Positions 35,104 through 44,037 are shown, counted from the stretch's first letter. The stretch: DNA of 64,000 nucleotides from Pseudomonas sp. TCU-HL1 (GCF_001708505.1 NZ_CP015992.1:2914001-2978000), one strand, 5' to 3'. Notes: generated by a model from the sequence alone, not told the origin. Numbers and translations: made by a program.

Positions 35104-35388
35104 TCAGGCATGGCCGGTGGGCGATCTCTTCTTGCCTTTCTTGTCGGGGCTCATTGGATACACGGTGAGTATGAATCGGGCCGGCACCAGGGACAGCAAC
35201 CCGAGCATGCCGAACACCGCGATCAGGGTGACGCCGCCCGGCGTGCCCGTTACTTCGGTGAACAGCGCCAGGCCGATGGCCAACAGGAACATCACCACGC
35301 CGAACCATTGCAGCCCCTGGGCCCAGCGAAAGATCGGCGATTGCCGGACCTCGCGCAGGTGCCGGTTGGATTCGTTTTCGTCGGCCAT
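35104..35388 (-). CDS. Small two-span membrane protein, 94 aa
   Basis: An unrecognised 94-residue protein with two membrane segments (FGVVMFLLAIGLALFTEV and LIAVFGMLGLLSLVPARFIL) between charged ends. I start it at ATG 35388 (MADENESNRH), after AGAGACGAAC. Upstream in-frame ATGs reach 35478 but lack a ribosome site. Confidence 0.55.
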   Translation of the reverse strand: MADENESNRHLREVRQSPIFRWAQGLQWFGVVMFLLAIGLALFTEVTGTPGGVTLIAVFGMLGLLSLVPARFILTVYPMSPDKKGKKRSPTGHA

Positions 35389-35555
35389 GTTCGTCTCTTC
35401 GAAATTTCCGTTGAAGACCGGACGGCAGAATTTCCCGGTTGGTCCAGAATGCATGAAGTTCATGGGAGGGTTGGTCAATGAGTGACAAACGGATGGTCGC
35501 GCTTTCCGGGGCGCGGAGCATAGAACCGGCCAGATTGACCTGGAAGTGACCGACC

Positions 35556-36059
35556 ATGCCCTTTATCGATGACCTGGCTTTCGTGCTCGCCTTCCTGGCC
35601 ACCCTTACCTGCGGGCTGATGGGTGGGCTGTTCTTCGCCTTCTCCAACTTCGTGATGCAGGCGCTGGCGCGCATTTCGCCGGAGGCCGGCATCGCCGCGA
35701 TGCAGACCATCAACAAGACCGTGCTCAACCGCATCTTCCTCGCGACCTTCCTGGGCACCGCGGGTGCCTGTGCATTGCTCGTGCTCTACGCCTTCGTGCA
35801 CTGGGAAGTGCCTGGCACCTTCTTCCTGCTGCTCGGCAGTCTGCTGTACCTGCTGGGCAACGTCGGCGTGACGCTGGTGTGCAATGTCCCGCGCAACAAC
35901 GCCCTGGCGAAGCTGGATGCAGGCAGCCCGGAGTCGGTCGCGCCGTGGCGCACCTATGTCGAGCAATGGACTCACTGGAACCATGTGCGCACCGGCACAG
36001 CCCTGGCCGCGTCGGCGATGTTGATGATCGGGTTGTTCCTGATGCTCACGATGGACTAG
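35556..36059 (+). CDS. DUF1772 (anthrone oxygenase-like) membrane protein
   Basis: A 167-residue protein with four membrane segments (around 8-30, 58-80, 84-105, 145-166). The pattern GGLFFAFSNFVMQALARISPEAGIAAMQ with the internal CNVPRNNALA and the late WNHVRTGTALAAS are the DUF1772 hallmarks. Family members have been linked to anthrone oxidation in fungi; the bacterial role is unknown. It is divergent from the 94-residue membrane gene. Confidence 0.8.
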   Translation: MPFIDDLAFVLAFLATLTCGLMGGLFFAFSNFVMQALARISPEAGIAAMQTINKTVLNRIFLATFLGTAGACALLVLYAFVHWEVPGTFFLLLGSLLYLLGNVGVTLVCNVPRNNALAKLDAGSPESVAPWRTYVEQWTHWNHVRTGTALAASAMLMIGLFLMLTMD

Positions 36060-36063
36060 GGGC

Positions 36064-36178
36064 GAGATCATCGTGCTCGCCTTGCTGCCCGAGTACGAAG
36101 GCAAGGGGCTGGGTTTCCACGGGCGAGCTGGATGATGCCGGGGATGAAATTCTCGAGCTCCGGCTCAAGGCCGACTGA
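36064..36178 (+). pseudogene. GNAT acetyltransferase remnant
   Basis: EIIVLALLPEYEGKGLG in one frame (from 36064) is the GNAT acetyl-CoA-binding motif A with its Q/RxxGxG/A core. About 50 bp on, another frame reads ELDDAGDEILELRLKAD and stops at 36178, like the end of such a protein. The middle is lost and the frame shifted, so this is a scrap of a decayed gene. Confidence 0.5.
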
Positions 36179-36261
36179 GTGCCGGCCATCACCGCTCCCT
36201 GGTATTTCTGCTTGTAATCGAGAGCCCCCCTATGGGTTCCTCGTCTTCATCGGCGAACGCT

Positions 36262-37944
36262 TCACCGACGCTTTTCGGCTTCGCTTCGGATCTGGCTGAG
36301 GGATTGCCGGGGAGTGATGGCTTCCGGGTCGATTCGAATCTCGATCAAGGACGGCACGCCGGCCGTCCGGCAGCGTTCGAAGGCGGAAGGGAAGTCTTCG
36401 GTGCGCTCAACCGTCTCCCCATGCAGGCCATAGGCCCGAGCCAGGGCGGCGAAGTCAGGGTTGTGCAGGTCGGTGCCACTGACCCGCCCTGGATAGTGAC
36501 GTTCCTGGTGCATGCGGATGGTGCCATACATCCCGTTGTTGACCACGACGAAGATCACGTTCGCGCCGTAGTTCGCCGCGGTGGCGATTTCCTGCCCGTT
36601 CATGAGGAAGCAGCCGTCGCCGGCAAAGGCGACCACGGTGCGCTCCGGGCAGGTGAGCTTGGCCGCCACGGCCGCTGGCACGCCGTAGCCCATCGAGCCG
36701 TTGGTGGGGCCCAACTGGGTGCGGAACGTCCGGTACTGGTAGAAGCGTTGCACCCACACGGCGTAGTTACCCGCGCCGTTGGTGAGGATGGCGTCGGCGG
36801 GCAGGTGATGGTTCAGCCAGCCGATGACTTCGGCCATCTGCACCGGGCCGGGCGAGGGGAGGGCCACGAGATTCTCCCGGTAGTTGCGATTCAATGCGGC
36901 TCGCCAGTCCGGGCAGCGGTTCCCGTCTATCGCCGGCAGTTCCGCCGCCAGCGCGGCGAAGGTGGCCATACCGCTGTTGATGCCCAGGGTGGGCTGATAG
37001 ACCCTGCCAAGCTCCTCGATTCCGGGATGGACATGCACCAGCGTCTGCCGGGGCGTCGGGATCTCTACGGTCGTGTAGCCGTTGGTGGAGACTTCGCCGA
37101 GCCTGGCGCCGACCACCAGCAGCAGATCGGCATCTTTAACCGCCTGGACCAGTTTCGCTCCTGCGGCGAAGCCCAGGTCGCCGGCGTAATGGGGGTGAGT
37201 GTTATCGAACAGATCCTGGCAGCGGAAGGACGCGGCCACCGGCAGGTCATGGCATTCGGCAAAACGGCGGATGTCCGCGACTGCGCGAGCATTCCAGCCG
37301 CCACCGCCGAGAATCATCAGGGGACGTTCGGCCCGGTGCAGCAGGTGGCGGAGCGCCTGCATGTCCGAGGCGTTGGCGTGGGGTTCGATGCTTCGGGCAG
37401 GGCCGGCATCGGCGACGCTTGCCAGCTCGGTCAGCATGTCTTCGGGAAGGGATACCACCACCGGACCCGGCCGGCCGTTCATGGCGCGGTGGAACGCCTG
37501 GCTGACCAGCTCCGGAATCCGGCGCGCATCGTCGATCTGCACCACCCACTTGGCCAGGGGGCCGAACATGGCGCGAAAGTCGATTTCCTGGAAGGCCTCG
37601 CGGTCTCTCTGATCACGCGCCACCTGTCCAATGAAGAGGATCATCGGCGTCGAGTCCTGATAGGCCGTATGCACGCCTACCGAGGCATTGGTGGCGCCCG
37701 GGCCGCGCGTCACGAAACAGATGCCGGGCTTGCCGGTCAACTTGCCGTAGGCTTCGGCCATGTACGCCGCGCCGCCTTCCTGCCGGCAGACCACCAGGTC
37801 GATCTGGTCCTGTGCGTCGTAGAGCGCGTCGAGGACGGCCAGGTAGCTTTCACCCGGAACGCAGAATGCCCGTTCGACGCCGTTGATGCGTAGAGCGTCG
37901 ACCAGGATCTGGCCGCCGCTGCGACTGTTGAGTGTCTGGTTCAT
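36262..37944 (-). CDS. Thiamine-diphosphate-dependent enzyme, acetolactate synthase-like
   Basis: A 560-residue ThDP enzyme with three domains: N-terminal Pyr domain with catalytic Glu56 (VVCRQEGGAAYMAEAYGK), central domain (about 195-330; PLMILGGGGWNARA), and C-terminal PP domain with the cofactor motif AGDGCFLMNGQEIATAA ending in NN. It lacks an adjacent ilvN-type regulatory subunit, so biosynthetic acetolactate synthase is unlikely. It lies 136 bp downstream of hglS on the same strand. A role on a 2-oxo acid of the lysine pathway (2-oxoadipate) is a reasonable guess but not shown. Confidence 0.83.
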   Translation of the reverse strand: MNQTLNSRSGGQILVDALRINGVERAFCVPGESYLAVLDALYDAQDQIDLVVCRQEGGAAYMAEAYGKLTGKPGICFVTRGPGATNASVGVHTAYQDSTPMILFIGQVARDQRDREAFQEIDFRAMFGPLAKWVVQIDDARRIPELVSQAFHRAMNGRPGPVVVSLPEDMLTELASVADAGPARSIEPHANASDMQALRHLLHRAERPLMILGGGGWNARAVADIRRFAECHDLPVAASFRCQDLFDNTHPHYAGDLGFAAGAKLVQAVKDADLLLVVGARLGEVSTNGYTTVEIPTPRQTLVHVHPGIEELGRVYQPTLGINSGMATFAALAAELPAIDGNRCPDWRAALNRNYRENLVALPSPGPVQMAEVIGWLNHHLPADAILTNGAGNYAVWVQRFYQYRTFRTQLGPTNGSMGYGVPAAVAAKLTCPERTVVAFAGDGCFLMNGQEIATAANYGANVIFVVVNNGMYGTIRMHQERHYPGRVSGTDLHNPDFAALARAYGLHGETVERTEDFPSAFERCRTAGVPSLIEIRIDPEAITPRQSLSQIRSEAEKRR

Positions 37945-38080
37945 CGGTCATTCCTCGAACGGGGCAGGGGCGAATGTTCGGGCTCGAAGCAGTTCTTCGC
38001 GAACCCGCAAGGTGTTTATAGACGGCTATCGGGCCCTGTCGGCAGGCCCATCGGCTGCCGACAGCGTGGCGTGCCTACTG

Positions 38081-39478
38081 CTAGACCAGCGGCGGCAGGT
38101 TCAGCGTGGCGGAGCATTCGAGAATGGAGCGGCGCTGGGTTGCGGCGTACAGGTCCAGCTCGTTGAGTACCGTACCTCCCAGGGCGTCGTGGAAGTCCGT
38201 CTGGTTGGAGGTGATCTCGTAGTTCACCTGGGCGTTGTCGCCGAGGTTGGACTGGAAGATTCCGGCGGCGCTGACGGGCAGGAAGTCCTCGTACACCAGG
38301 GGCTCGTAATGCACATGGCCGGCCTGGACGAGGTCGTCCAGCGTGCGCGGTCGTACCTCATTGCTGCGTGCCGCAATGCCTTTTTCGGTGACGAAATAGC
38401 GGAAGTAGGCCAGGCCCTGGATACGCATTTCGTCATGGCTGTCCGGGAACGCCTGGAAGTGCTTTTCCAGCAGCTCGTTGTAGCGCCGGGCATTCTGTTC
38501 GCTGGGGAACTCCTTCAATTCGGCGCGGGTGGCGTTCAGCAGCTTGTCGTACAGCGCCCGGCCTTTTGGGGTCAGGGCTGCACCACGTTGCTCGATTTCG
38601 CCGAAGCGTGCGGTATGGCTGCCCTCGGCGCTGCCCTGACCGACGAAGGCGACTTTTTCCTGCAGGGCCTTGAAGCTGGTCTGGCGCAGCAGGATCGGGC
38701 AGTTGCGGCGGGGCGGGCCTTCCACCACGGCCTTGGGGGTGATGCCGCGCCTGGGCATGCCGTCCTGGATCTGATCGATGTCCAGCGTGCGCGGTGTCAG
38801 GTGGTTGATATGGGGACCCTTGAAGGCGACCACATCGGCGATGAGGCGGTGCTGTTCATGAAGCTGGTCGTACTCGGCAGCGGTTACGGTTGCCTCGGTG
38901 TGCCAGCGGAAGGTTTCCAGGGCTTCTCGCACGAACTCACCGGCGTCGGCTTCGTTCAGTCCGCCCTCGGCTTCGCATTGGTCGATCAGCGCCTTCACCC
39001 GTGGGGTGAAGATAGTGCGCTTGGCGAGGATGCCGGAGGCGAGCGCGCGCAGTTCCGGGTTGTCGATCAGCTCCAGGCGCAGCAGCGAGGTGAACACCCG
39101 GAACGGGCTGATCTGCAGGGCATTCTCGTGCACGGCCCGGAAGGCGGTGGAGTGAACCGGAACGCCCGCCGGACTGAGGTCGTAGTAGCCGACCGGTTGC
39201 ATGCCCATGACCGCGAACAGGCGGCGGATGGTGGACAGCTCTTGCGCCGTGCCTACCCGGATCGCGCCGTGGCGTTCCATCGCCAGGCGGTCGAGTTCGC
39301 CGGTCCAGCGCAGTTGTTCGGCGACCTCAGGGGATTGCTCCATCACGTTGCGATTGGTTTCCGCGACCAGGTCCAGTAGATCGCCGTAGAGCGGGACTTC
39401 GGCTTTGTACATATCGGACATGGCGCGAGAGAACTGCGCACGAATCTCGGACGGGTCGATGAACCCCTGGTTGTTCAT
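38081..39478 (-). CDS. hglS: 2-oxoadipate dioxygenase/decarboxylase (D-2-hydroxyglutarate synthase, DUF1338)
   Basis: A 465-residue Fe(II)-dependent enzyme converting 2-oxoadipate to D-2-hydroxyglutarate and CO2, as characterised for P. putida HglS. Metal ligands known from that enzyme fall at the same numbers here: His70 (MERHGAIR), His226 (GPHINHLTPR) and Glu294 (ARFGEIEQRG), with substrate-binding Arg74. ATG 39478 follows AGGAG by 11 bases; the longer frame to 39586 crosses the promoter. Its operator-like palindrome is at 39596. It belongs with amaA/amaB but is now separated from ydiJ by an IS copy. Confidence 0.93.
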   Translation of the reverse strand: MNNQGFIDPSEIRAQFSRAMSDMYKAEVPLYGDLLDLVAETNRNVMEQSPEVAEQLRWTGELDRLAMERHGAIRVGTAQELSTIRRLFAVMGMQPVGYYDLSPAGVPVHSTAFRAVHENALQISPFRVFTSLLRLELIDNPELRALASGILAKRTIFTPRVKALIDQCEAEGGLNEADAGEFVREALETFRWHTEATVTAAEYDQLHEQHRLIADVVAFKGPHINHLTPRTLDIDQIQDGMPRRGITPKAVVEGPPRRNCPILLRQTSFKALQEKVAFVGQGSAEGSHTARFGEIEQRGAALTPKGRALYDKLLNATRAELKEFPSEQNARRYNELLEKHFQAFPDSHDEMRIQGLAYFRYFVTEKGIAARSNEVRPRTLDDLVQAGHVHYEPLVYEDFLPVSAAGIFQSNLGDNAQVNYEITSNQTDFHDALGGTVLNELDLYAATQRRSILECSATLNLPPLV

Positions 39479-39595
39479 GATGAAGAAATCTCCTGGAGGC
39501 GTTGTGTAATTCTGCGAGCCGGGGCCATCGGCCCTGAAGGCATGGTTCGGATTCTGATGAGCTTCAACATCCCGTACAAACGACATCTTCTCAGC

Positions 39596-39620
39596 ACTTC
39601 ATTCTCCAGAGGAATGAAGT
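39596..39620. promoter_or_regulatory. Palindrome TCATTC-N7-GAATGA upstream of hglS
   Basis: ACTTCATTC and GAATGAAGT (39596-39604, 39612-39620) form a perfect inverted repeat around TCCAGAG. The core TCATTC-N7-GAATGA with a central CCAG is the same as at 46696 upstream of amaB. Probable operator of the LysR regulator encoded at 45752. Confidence 0.65.
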
Positions 39621-39720
39621 ACGACCGGGGGCATGGCGGGCCTGCACGGTGCCTGCCGGACGGTGCGCGGGTGTTGTGCCGGTTCGCGGTGCGCACGGCG
39701 CACCCTTGTATCTCGACTAC

Positions 39721-39915
39721 CACCCTCTCAAGGGGTGATAGTCCCCGACTGATCATCGGGGGAGAGCCAGGAAGCCGTGTCCACCCTTAGGCCTCGAGCC
39801 CGACCCGTAGATAGTGCCCTGGCCCTCCACACTCACTCAGATAGCTCGAACGGTATCTAGAGCCCACTTCAAGTGAGAGCTCGCATTCACAAGGCCGGGC
39901 CGGGTGCAGTGATGA
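39721..39915 (+). ncRNA. Candidate bridge RNA of IS copy B with readable guides
   Basis: The leader contains hairpins (CCCCGA/TCGGGG at 39743-39761) and four guide-like segments in the order expected for IS621-type bridge RNAs. Target loop: TCCACCCT (39780-39787) equals the left target of copy A and CACCCT of copy B, and CCCGTAG (39804-39810) is the complement of the right target CTACGGG of copy B. Donor loop: CGGTATCT (39851-39858) equals the element's right end, and ACAAG (39889-39893) is the complement of its left end CTTGT. RNA ends are approximate. Confidence 0.62.
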
Positions 39916-39942
39916 TCACTCTGGATGGATTGAGGAGGTTGC

Positions 39943-40917
39943 ATGTCCAGCATCGTCGGCATTGACATTGCCAAGCACAGTTTCGATATCGCCACCCTGC
40001 AGGCCAACGGCAAGTACCGCAGCAAGGCCAAGCTGATCAACGCCGCAGAGGGCTTTCAGGTGTTGCAGGAGTGGTTGAACAAGCACAGCGAACCTGGGGC
40101 CTGGATCGTGATGGAGGCGACGGGTACCTACCACGAGGCGCTGGCTGAGCACTTTTACGCGCTGGGCTACCGGATTTGCGTGATGAATCCTGCGCAGATT
40201 GCCTATTACGCGCGAAGCCAGTTGCAACGGGTCAAGACGGATCAGGTCGACGCCAAGCTGATTGCCAGCTACGGCGAGCACCATCAAGATGAGCTGCGCG
40301 CCTGGCAACCCGAGCCTGCCGCGATCCGCCGTCTGCGTGCCCTGGTGCGGCGCCTGCAGGATCTCAAGGAGATCGAGCAGATGGAGCGCAATCGTCTGGG
40401 GGTGGCCGATGCCAGCGTGCAAGAGTCGATTCACTCAGTGCTGCAGCGTGTCGAAGAGCAGATTGCCGAGACCCTGAAAACCATCCGCGACCATATCGAT
40501 GATGATCCAGACCTGCGGGGTAAACGCGATCTGCTGACCAGCATCGATGGTATCGGCGAGCAGACTGCCGCCCTGCTCCTGGCGGAACTGGGTGATCCGC
40601 TGCAGTTCGAGAGCGCGCGAGCGATCACTGCCTTTGCCGGGCTGAATCCGAAGCTACAGGATTCGGGTAAGCATAAAGGGCACGTACGCATTTCCCGTGT
40701 GGGCTCAGCGCGGCTACGCGCGGGCCTGTACATGCCGGCGATCACCTCGATGACCCACAACCCCGCGATCAATGCCCTGGCACAGCGCCTGCGCGCCCGC
40801 GGTAAGGCCGGAAAGCAGATCGTCTGCGCGGCCATGCGCAAGCTGTTGCATATCGCCTATGGCGTACTGAAATCCGGCCAGCCATTCGATGCCCAACTGG
40901 CCCTTGCCCGGGGCTAA
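39943..40917 (+). CDS. IS110-family transposase/recombinase, copy B
   Basis: Same 324-residue DEDD recombinase as copy A, with no differences visible. GATTGAGGAGGTTGC gives a strong ribosome site before ATG 39943. The stop lies 14 bp from the element's end, so all the non-coding sequence is on the 5' side, as in the IS110 (not IS1111) subgroup. Confidence 0.93.
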   Translation: MSSIVGIDIAKHSFDIATLQANGKYRSKAKLINAAEGFQVLQEWLNKHSEPGAWIVMEATGTYHEALAEHFYALGYRICVMNPAQIAYYARSQLQRVKTDQVDAKLIASYGEHHQDELRAWQPEPAAIRRLRALVRRLQDLKEIEQMERNRLGVADASVQESIHSVLQRVEEQIAETLKTIRDHIDDDPDLRGKRDLLTSIDGIGEQTAALLLAELGDPLQFESARAITAFAGLNPKLQDSGKHKGHVRISRVGSARLRAGLYMPAITSMTHNPAINALAQRLRARGKAGKQIVCAAMRKLLHIAYGVLKSGQPFDAQLALARG

Positions 40918-40959
40918 ACAAGACGGTATCTACGGGGCAACAGGATGCGGTGCGATTCG

Positions 40960-40980
40960 GTAGGGTGCGCTGTGCGCACC
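40960..40980. repeat. REP half-element, partner of the one split by IS B
   Basis: GTAGGGTGCGCTGTGCGCACC; its inverted partner GGTGCGCACGGCGCACC ends at the IS B left junction (39704). Confidence 0.75.
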
Positions 40981-40985
40981 AGCGA

Positions 40986-43900
40986 TCAGGTGGCGGCTAT
41001 TCGCTTCAGGAGGGCTTGGATCGGGTGTGAAAGTTCTATCCCGCTCAGGCGTTCGGCCTGGCTGCGGCAGGAGTAGCCGTTTGCAAGCAGCCGCGGGTTG
41101 CCAGCCGGGCCTTCGACGATCCCACGCCAGGACAGGTCGTAGATCTTCTCGGACGTATCCCGGTTGGCCGCCTCGTGGCCGTAGGTACCGGACATGCCGC
41201 AGCAGCCCACCGACACGATCCTGAGATTCAGGCCCAATCGCCGGAAGACCTCCGGCCAGAGCGCGGTTGCCGCTGGCGCGTTGGTCTTCTCGGTGCAGTG
41301 GCCCAGCAGGTAGTAGTCGTCGCCTGCGGCAGGAGCCGGGTGGGGGGAAACGTCCAACGCCTGTATCAGCCATTCCTGCGGCAGCAGCACGTCGGGCGCC
41401 TGGTCGCCCAGCAGCTTGCGGTACTCCTGGCGGTAGACCAGGGTCATGGCCGGGTCCAGGCCCACCAGCTTCACGCCCTGGCCGCCAAGCCCATTGAGCA
41501 TGCTGGCGTTCTTTCGCGCCGCCTTCTCGAAGGCGCCGATGAAGCCCAGTACCTGAAGCGGCTTGCCATTGGGCAGGTAGGGCGCGAGCAGGACCTTGAA
41601 GCCCAGGCGTGAGAGAACTTCGATCAGATCGGCAAGTACCTCGGTTTCGAAATAGCGGGTGAACGCGTCCTGCACGAGGATGACGCTGCGGGCGCGCTGC
41701 TGGTCCGAGAGTCCACGGAGCTTTTCCGGGCTCGCGGCCTCGACGTTCCAGCGCTTGAGTGTGGGCGCCAGGTCAGTTCGGCTGAGCAGGGGGCTGTCGA
41801 CCATTCCGGCGTAGTGCTTCAGGAATGCCCGCGTCGCCCCGAGTCGCATGAGCCCGTTGTAGACCGACGGAGTTTTCGCGAAGTAGGGAATGCTGAACTC
41901 GAGCGACCCGATCAGGTAGTCCTTGAGCGGGCGCAGGTAGCGGCTGTGATAGAGCTCCAGGAAGCGTGAGCGGAACTCGGGCACGTTGACCTTCACCGGG
42001 CACTGGCCGGCGCAGGACTTGCACGCCAGACAGCCGGACATCGCCTCGAACACCTCGTGGGAGAAGTCCTGCTCGCCCCAGCGCTTGCCGAGGGTGTTGC
42101 TGACCTTGGCCAGCAGTCCCCGGAGAGGCGAAGCCGTCCGGATGTCGCGGGTGGCCTGGAGCACGTCGACCCCGGACTGCCCCTGCAGGCGCAACCACTC
42201 GCGAATCAGCGACGCCCGGCCCTTGGGCGACTGGGTACGTTCGCGGGTGGCCTTCCAGGAAGGGCACATCGCATCGTTGGGGTCGTAGTTGTAGCAGGCG
42301 CCGTTGCCGTTGCAGTGCACGGCCGACTCGTAGCTGCGCCAGACACGCTCATCGATCTGCCGGTCCAGATCGCCGCGCAGGGTCACTTCGTCGATCTTCA
42401 GCAGCTCGTCACGCGAACCCAGCGGGGTGGCGATCTTGCCCGGATTGAGTTGATTGAAGGGGTCGAAGGCGGACTTGATCGCCTGCAGTGCCGGATACAG
42501 CTCACCGAAGAACGTCGGTGCATATTCCGAGCGCAGGCCTTTGCCGTGCTCGCCCCAGAGCAGGCCGCCATATTTTTGGGTCAGCCGGGCCACGCCGTCG
42601 GTGATGGGGCGCACCAGGGCTGCCTGGGCAGGGTCCTTCATGTCGAGGGCCGGGCGCACGTGCAGCACGCCCGCGTCGACATGGCCGAACATGCCGTACT
42701 GCAGGTTGAAACCATCCAGCAGGGCGCGGAATTCGGCGATGAAGTCCGCCAGCGCCTCGGGGGGCACCGCCGTGTCTTCGACGAACGGCTGCGGCCGGAC
42801 CTCGCCCTGCACGTTACCCAGCAGCCCGACGGCGCGTTTGCGCATGGCGTTGACCTTCGCAATCGCGGCGGAGCCTCGTGCGAGGGTGTGGCAAATCCGC
42901 CGGACACCGGCATCCCGTTTCAGGTGCTCGACGAAGGAGGCCACCTGCGCATCCAGCGTATCGGCGTCGTCGCCGCTGAATTCCACCAGGTTGATACCCA
43001 ATGTCGGCACGCTCGGATCGGCCGGAAAGTAGTCCGCCACGTCGTGCCAGACGATGTCCTTCATGGCCAGGCCCAGCACCTTCGAATCCACCGTTTCGAT
43101 GGACAGCGGGGCCATCGCCATCAGCGCCTGGGCGTCGCGCAGGGCGTCCATGAAACTGGTGTAGGACACGTTCACCAGCACCGAGTGCTTCGGGATCGGC
43201 AGGACGTTGAGTTTCGCCTCGACGATGAAGCCGAGCGAGCCTTCGGACCCACAGAGTATGTTGTTGAGGTTGAAGCGCCCGTCGGTGCCGCGGATGTGTG
43301 CCAAGTCATAACCGGTCAGGCAGCGATTCAGCTTGGGGAAGCGGGCCTCGATCAGCCCGGCATGCTCCCGCTGGACGTCCCGAACGGTCCTGTGGACCTC
43401 ACCCAGGCGCCCGGCGCTTGCGGCCAGCACCGCCAGTTCCTGATCCGAAACAGGCCCGCTTTTCAGCCGTTGGCCGCCGAGCAGGATGCTGTCCAGGGTT
43501 AGCACGTGGTCGCGGGTCTTGCCGTAGGTGCAACTGCCCTGGCCGCTGGCATCGGTATTGATCATGCCGCCGAGGGTGGCGCGATTGGAGGTGGACAGCT
43601 CGGGGGCGAAGAACAGGCCATGGGGCTTCAGGGCGGCATTGAGCTGGTCCTTCACCACGCCAGCCTGTACCCGCACCCAGCGTTCTTCGGCGTTGATTTC
43701 GAGGATGCGGTTCATGTGCCGCGAGAGGTCGACCACCAGGCCGTGGGTGAGGGACTGGCCGTTGGTTCCTGTTCCGCCTCCCCGTGGGGTGAGGACGATG
43801 TCCCGGTACTCCGGTTGCGCAGCGAGCGTGGCGATGCGCTGGACATCCTCGTCATGCAGGGGAAACAGCGCCGCTTGTGGCAGGCGCTGGTAGATCGAGT

Positions 43901-44033
43901 TGTCGGTCGCCAGCACGGTGCGGTTGCCGTAGTCAGGGGAAATTTCCCCTTGGAAACCACAGGCGGTGAGCGAGTCCAGGAAGGAACGGTAGAGCCTTGT
44001 GAGCGCTGCCGATGCAGCAAGTCGGGCAATCAT
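40986..44033 (-). CDS. ydiJ: FAD/Fe-S D-2-hydroxyglutarate dehydrogenase, YdiJ-like
   Basis: A 1015-residue oxidoreductase fusing an FAD-linked oxidase half and a CCG/Fe-S half. FAD-binding block LTPRGGGTGTNGQSLTHGL at about 80-100 and PELSTSNRATLGGMINTDASG at about 145; FAD-oxidase C domain to about 550; 4Fe-4S motif GCLACKSCAGQCPVKV at about 665-680; CCG domain with LLGHCTEKTN and VGCCGMSGTYGHEA near 925-955. YdiJ-type enzymes oxidise D-2-hydroxyglutarate to 2-oxoglutarate, the product of HglS. It starts 4 bp after the aminotransferase stop and was probably once co-transcribed with hglS. Membrane electron acceptor unknown. Confidence 0.9.
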   Translation of the reverse strand: MIARLAASAALTRLYRSFLDSLTACGFQGEISPDYGNRTVLATDNSIYQRLPQAALFPLHDEDVQRIATLAAQPEYRDIVLTPRGGGTGTNGQSLTHGLVVDLSRHMNRILEINAEERWVRVQAGVVKDQLNAALKPHGLFFAPELSTSNRATLGGMINTDASGQGSCTYGKTRDHVLTLDSILLGGQRLKSGPVSDQELAVLAASAGRLGEVHRTVRDVQREHAGLIEARFPKLNRCLTGYDLAHIRGTDGRFNLNNILCGSEGSLGFIVEAKLNVLPIPKHSVLVNVSYTSFMDALRDAQALMAMAPLSIETVDSKVLGLAMKDIVWHDVADYFPADPSVPTLGINLVEFSGDDADTLDAQVASFVEHLKRDAGVRRICHTLARGSAAIAKVNAMRKRAVGLLGNVQGEVRPQPFVEDTAVPPEALADFIAEFRALLDGFNLQYGMFGHVDAGVLHVRPALDMKDPAQAALVRPITDGVARLTQKYGGLLWGEHGKGLRSEYAPTFFGELYPALQAIKSAFDPFNQLNPGKIATPLGSRDELLKIDEVTLRGDLDRQIDERVWRSYESAVHCNGNGACYNYDPNDAMCPSWKATRERTQSPKGRASLIREWLRLQGQSGVDVLQATRDIRTASPLRGLLAKVSNTLGKRWGEQDFSHEVFEAMSGCLACKSCAGQCPVKVNVPEFRSRFLELYHSRYLRPLKDYLIGSLEFSIPYFAKTPSVYNGLMRLGATRAFLKHYAGMVDSPLLSRTDLAPTLKRWNVEAASPEKLRGLSDQQRARSVILVQDAFTRYFETEVLADLIEVLSRLGFKVLLAPYLPNGKPLQVLGFIGAFEKAARKNASMLNGLGGQGVKLVGLDPAMTLVYRQEYRKLLGDQAPDVLLPQEWLIQALDVSPHPAPAAGDDYYLLGHCTEKTNAPAATALWPEVFRRLGLNLRIVSVGCCGMSGTYGHEAANRDTSEKIYDLSWRGIVEGPAGNPRLLANGYSCRSQAERLSGIELSHPIQALLKRIAAT

Positions 44034-44037
44034 GGTT

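Larger units (their letters stand above)
39707..40931 (+). mobile_element. IS110-family insertion sequence, copy B (about 1.22 kb)
   Basis: Identical to copy A but inverted (shared sequence 39701-40933). It sits in the edge of a REP element: GCGCACGGCGCACC-CT before, CT-ACGGGGCAAC after, so the empty site would read CACC-CT-ACGGGG, with the partner REP half at 40960-40980. It separates hglS from ydiJ. Non-coding DNA of 236 bp precedes the recombinase. Confidence 0.9.

Noticed and set aside
37945..37976. TCATTC near the ThDP gene start as a third LysR site
   Set aside because: The match is part of the gene's own GAGG ribosome site and lacks a GAATGA partner at seven bases.
32507..40931. A classic composite transposon carried by the two IS copies
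   Set aside because: IS110 elements move singly as circles, and the two copies sit in separate complete target sites without a shared duplication; inversion between them is more plausible.
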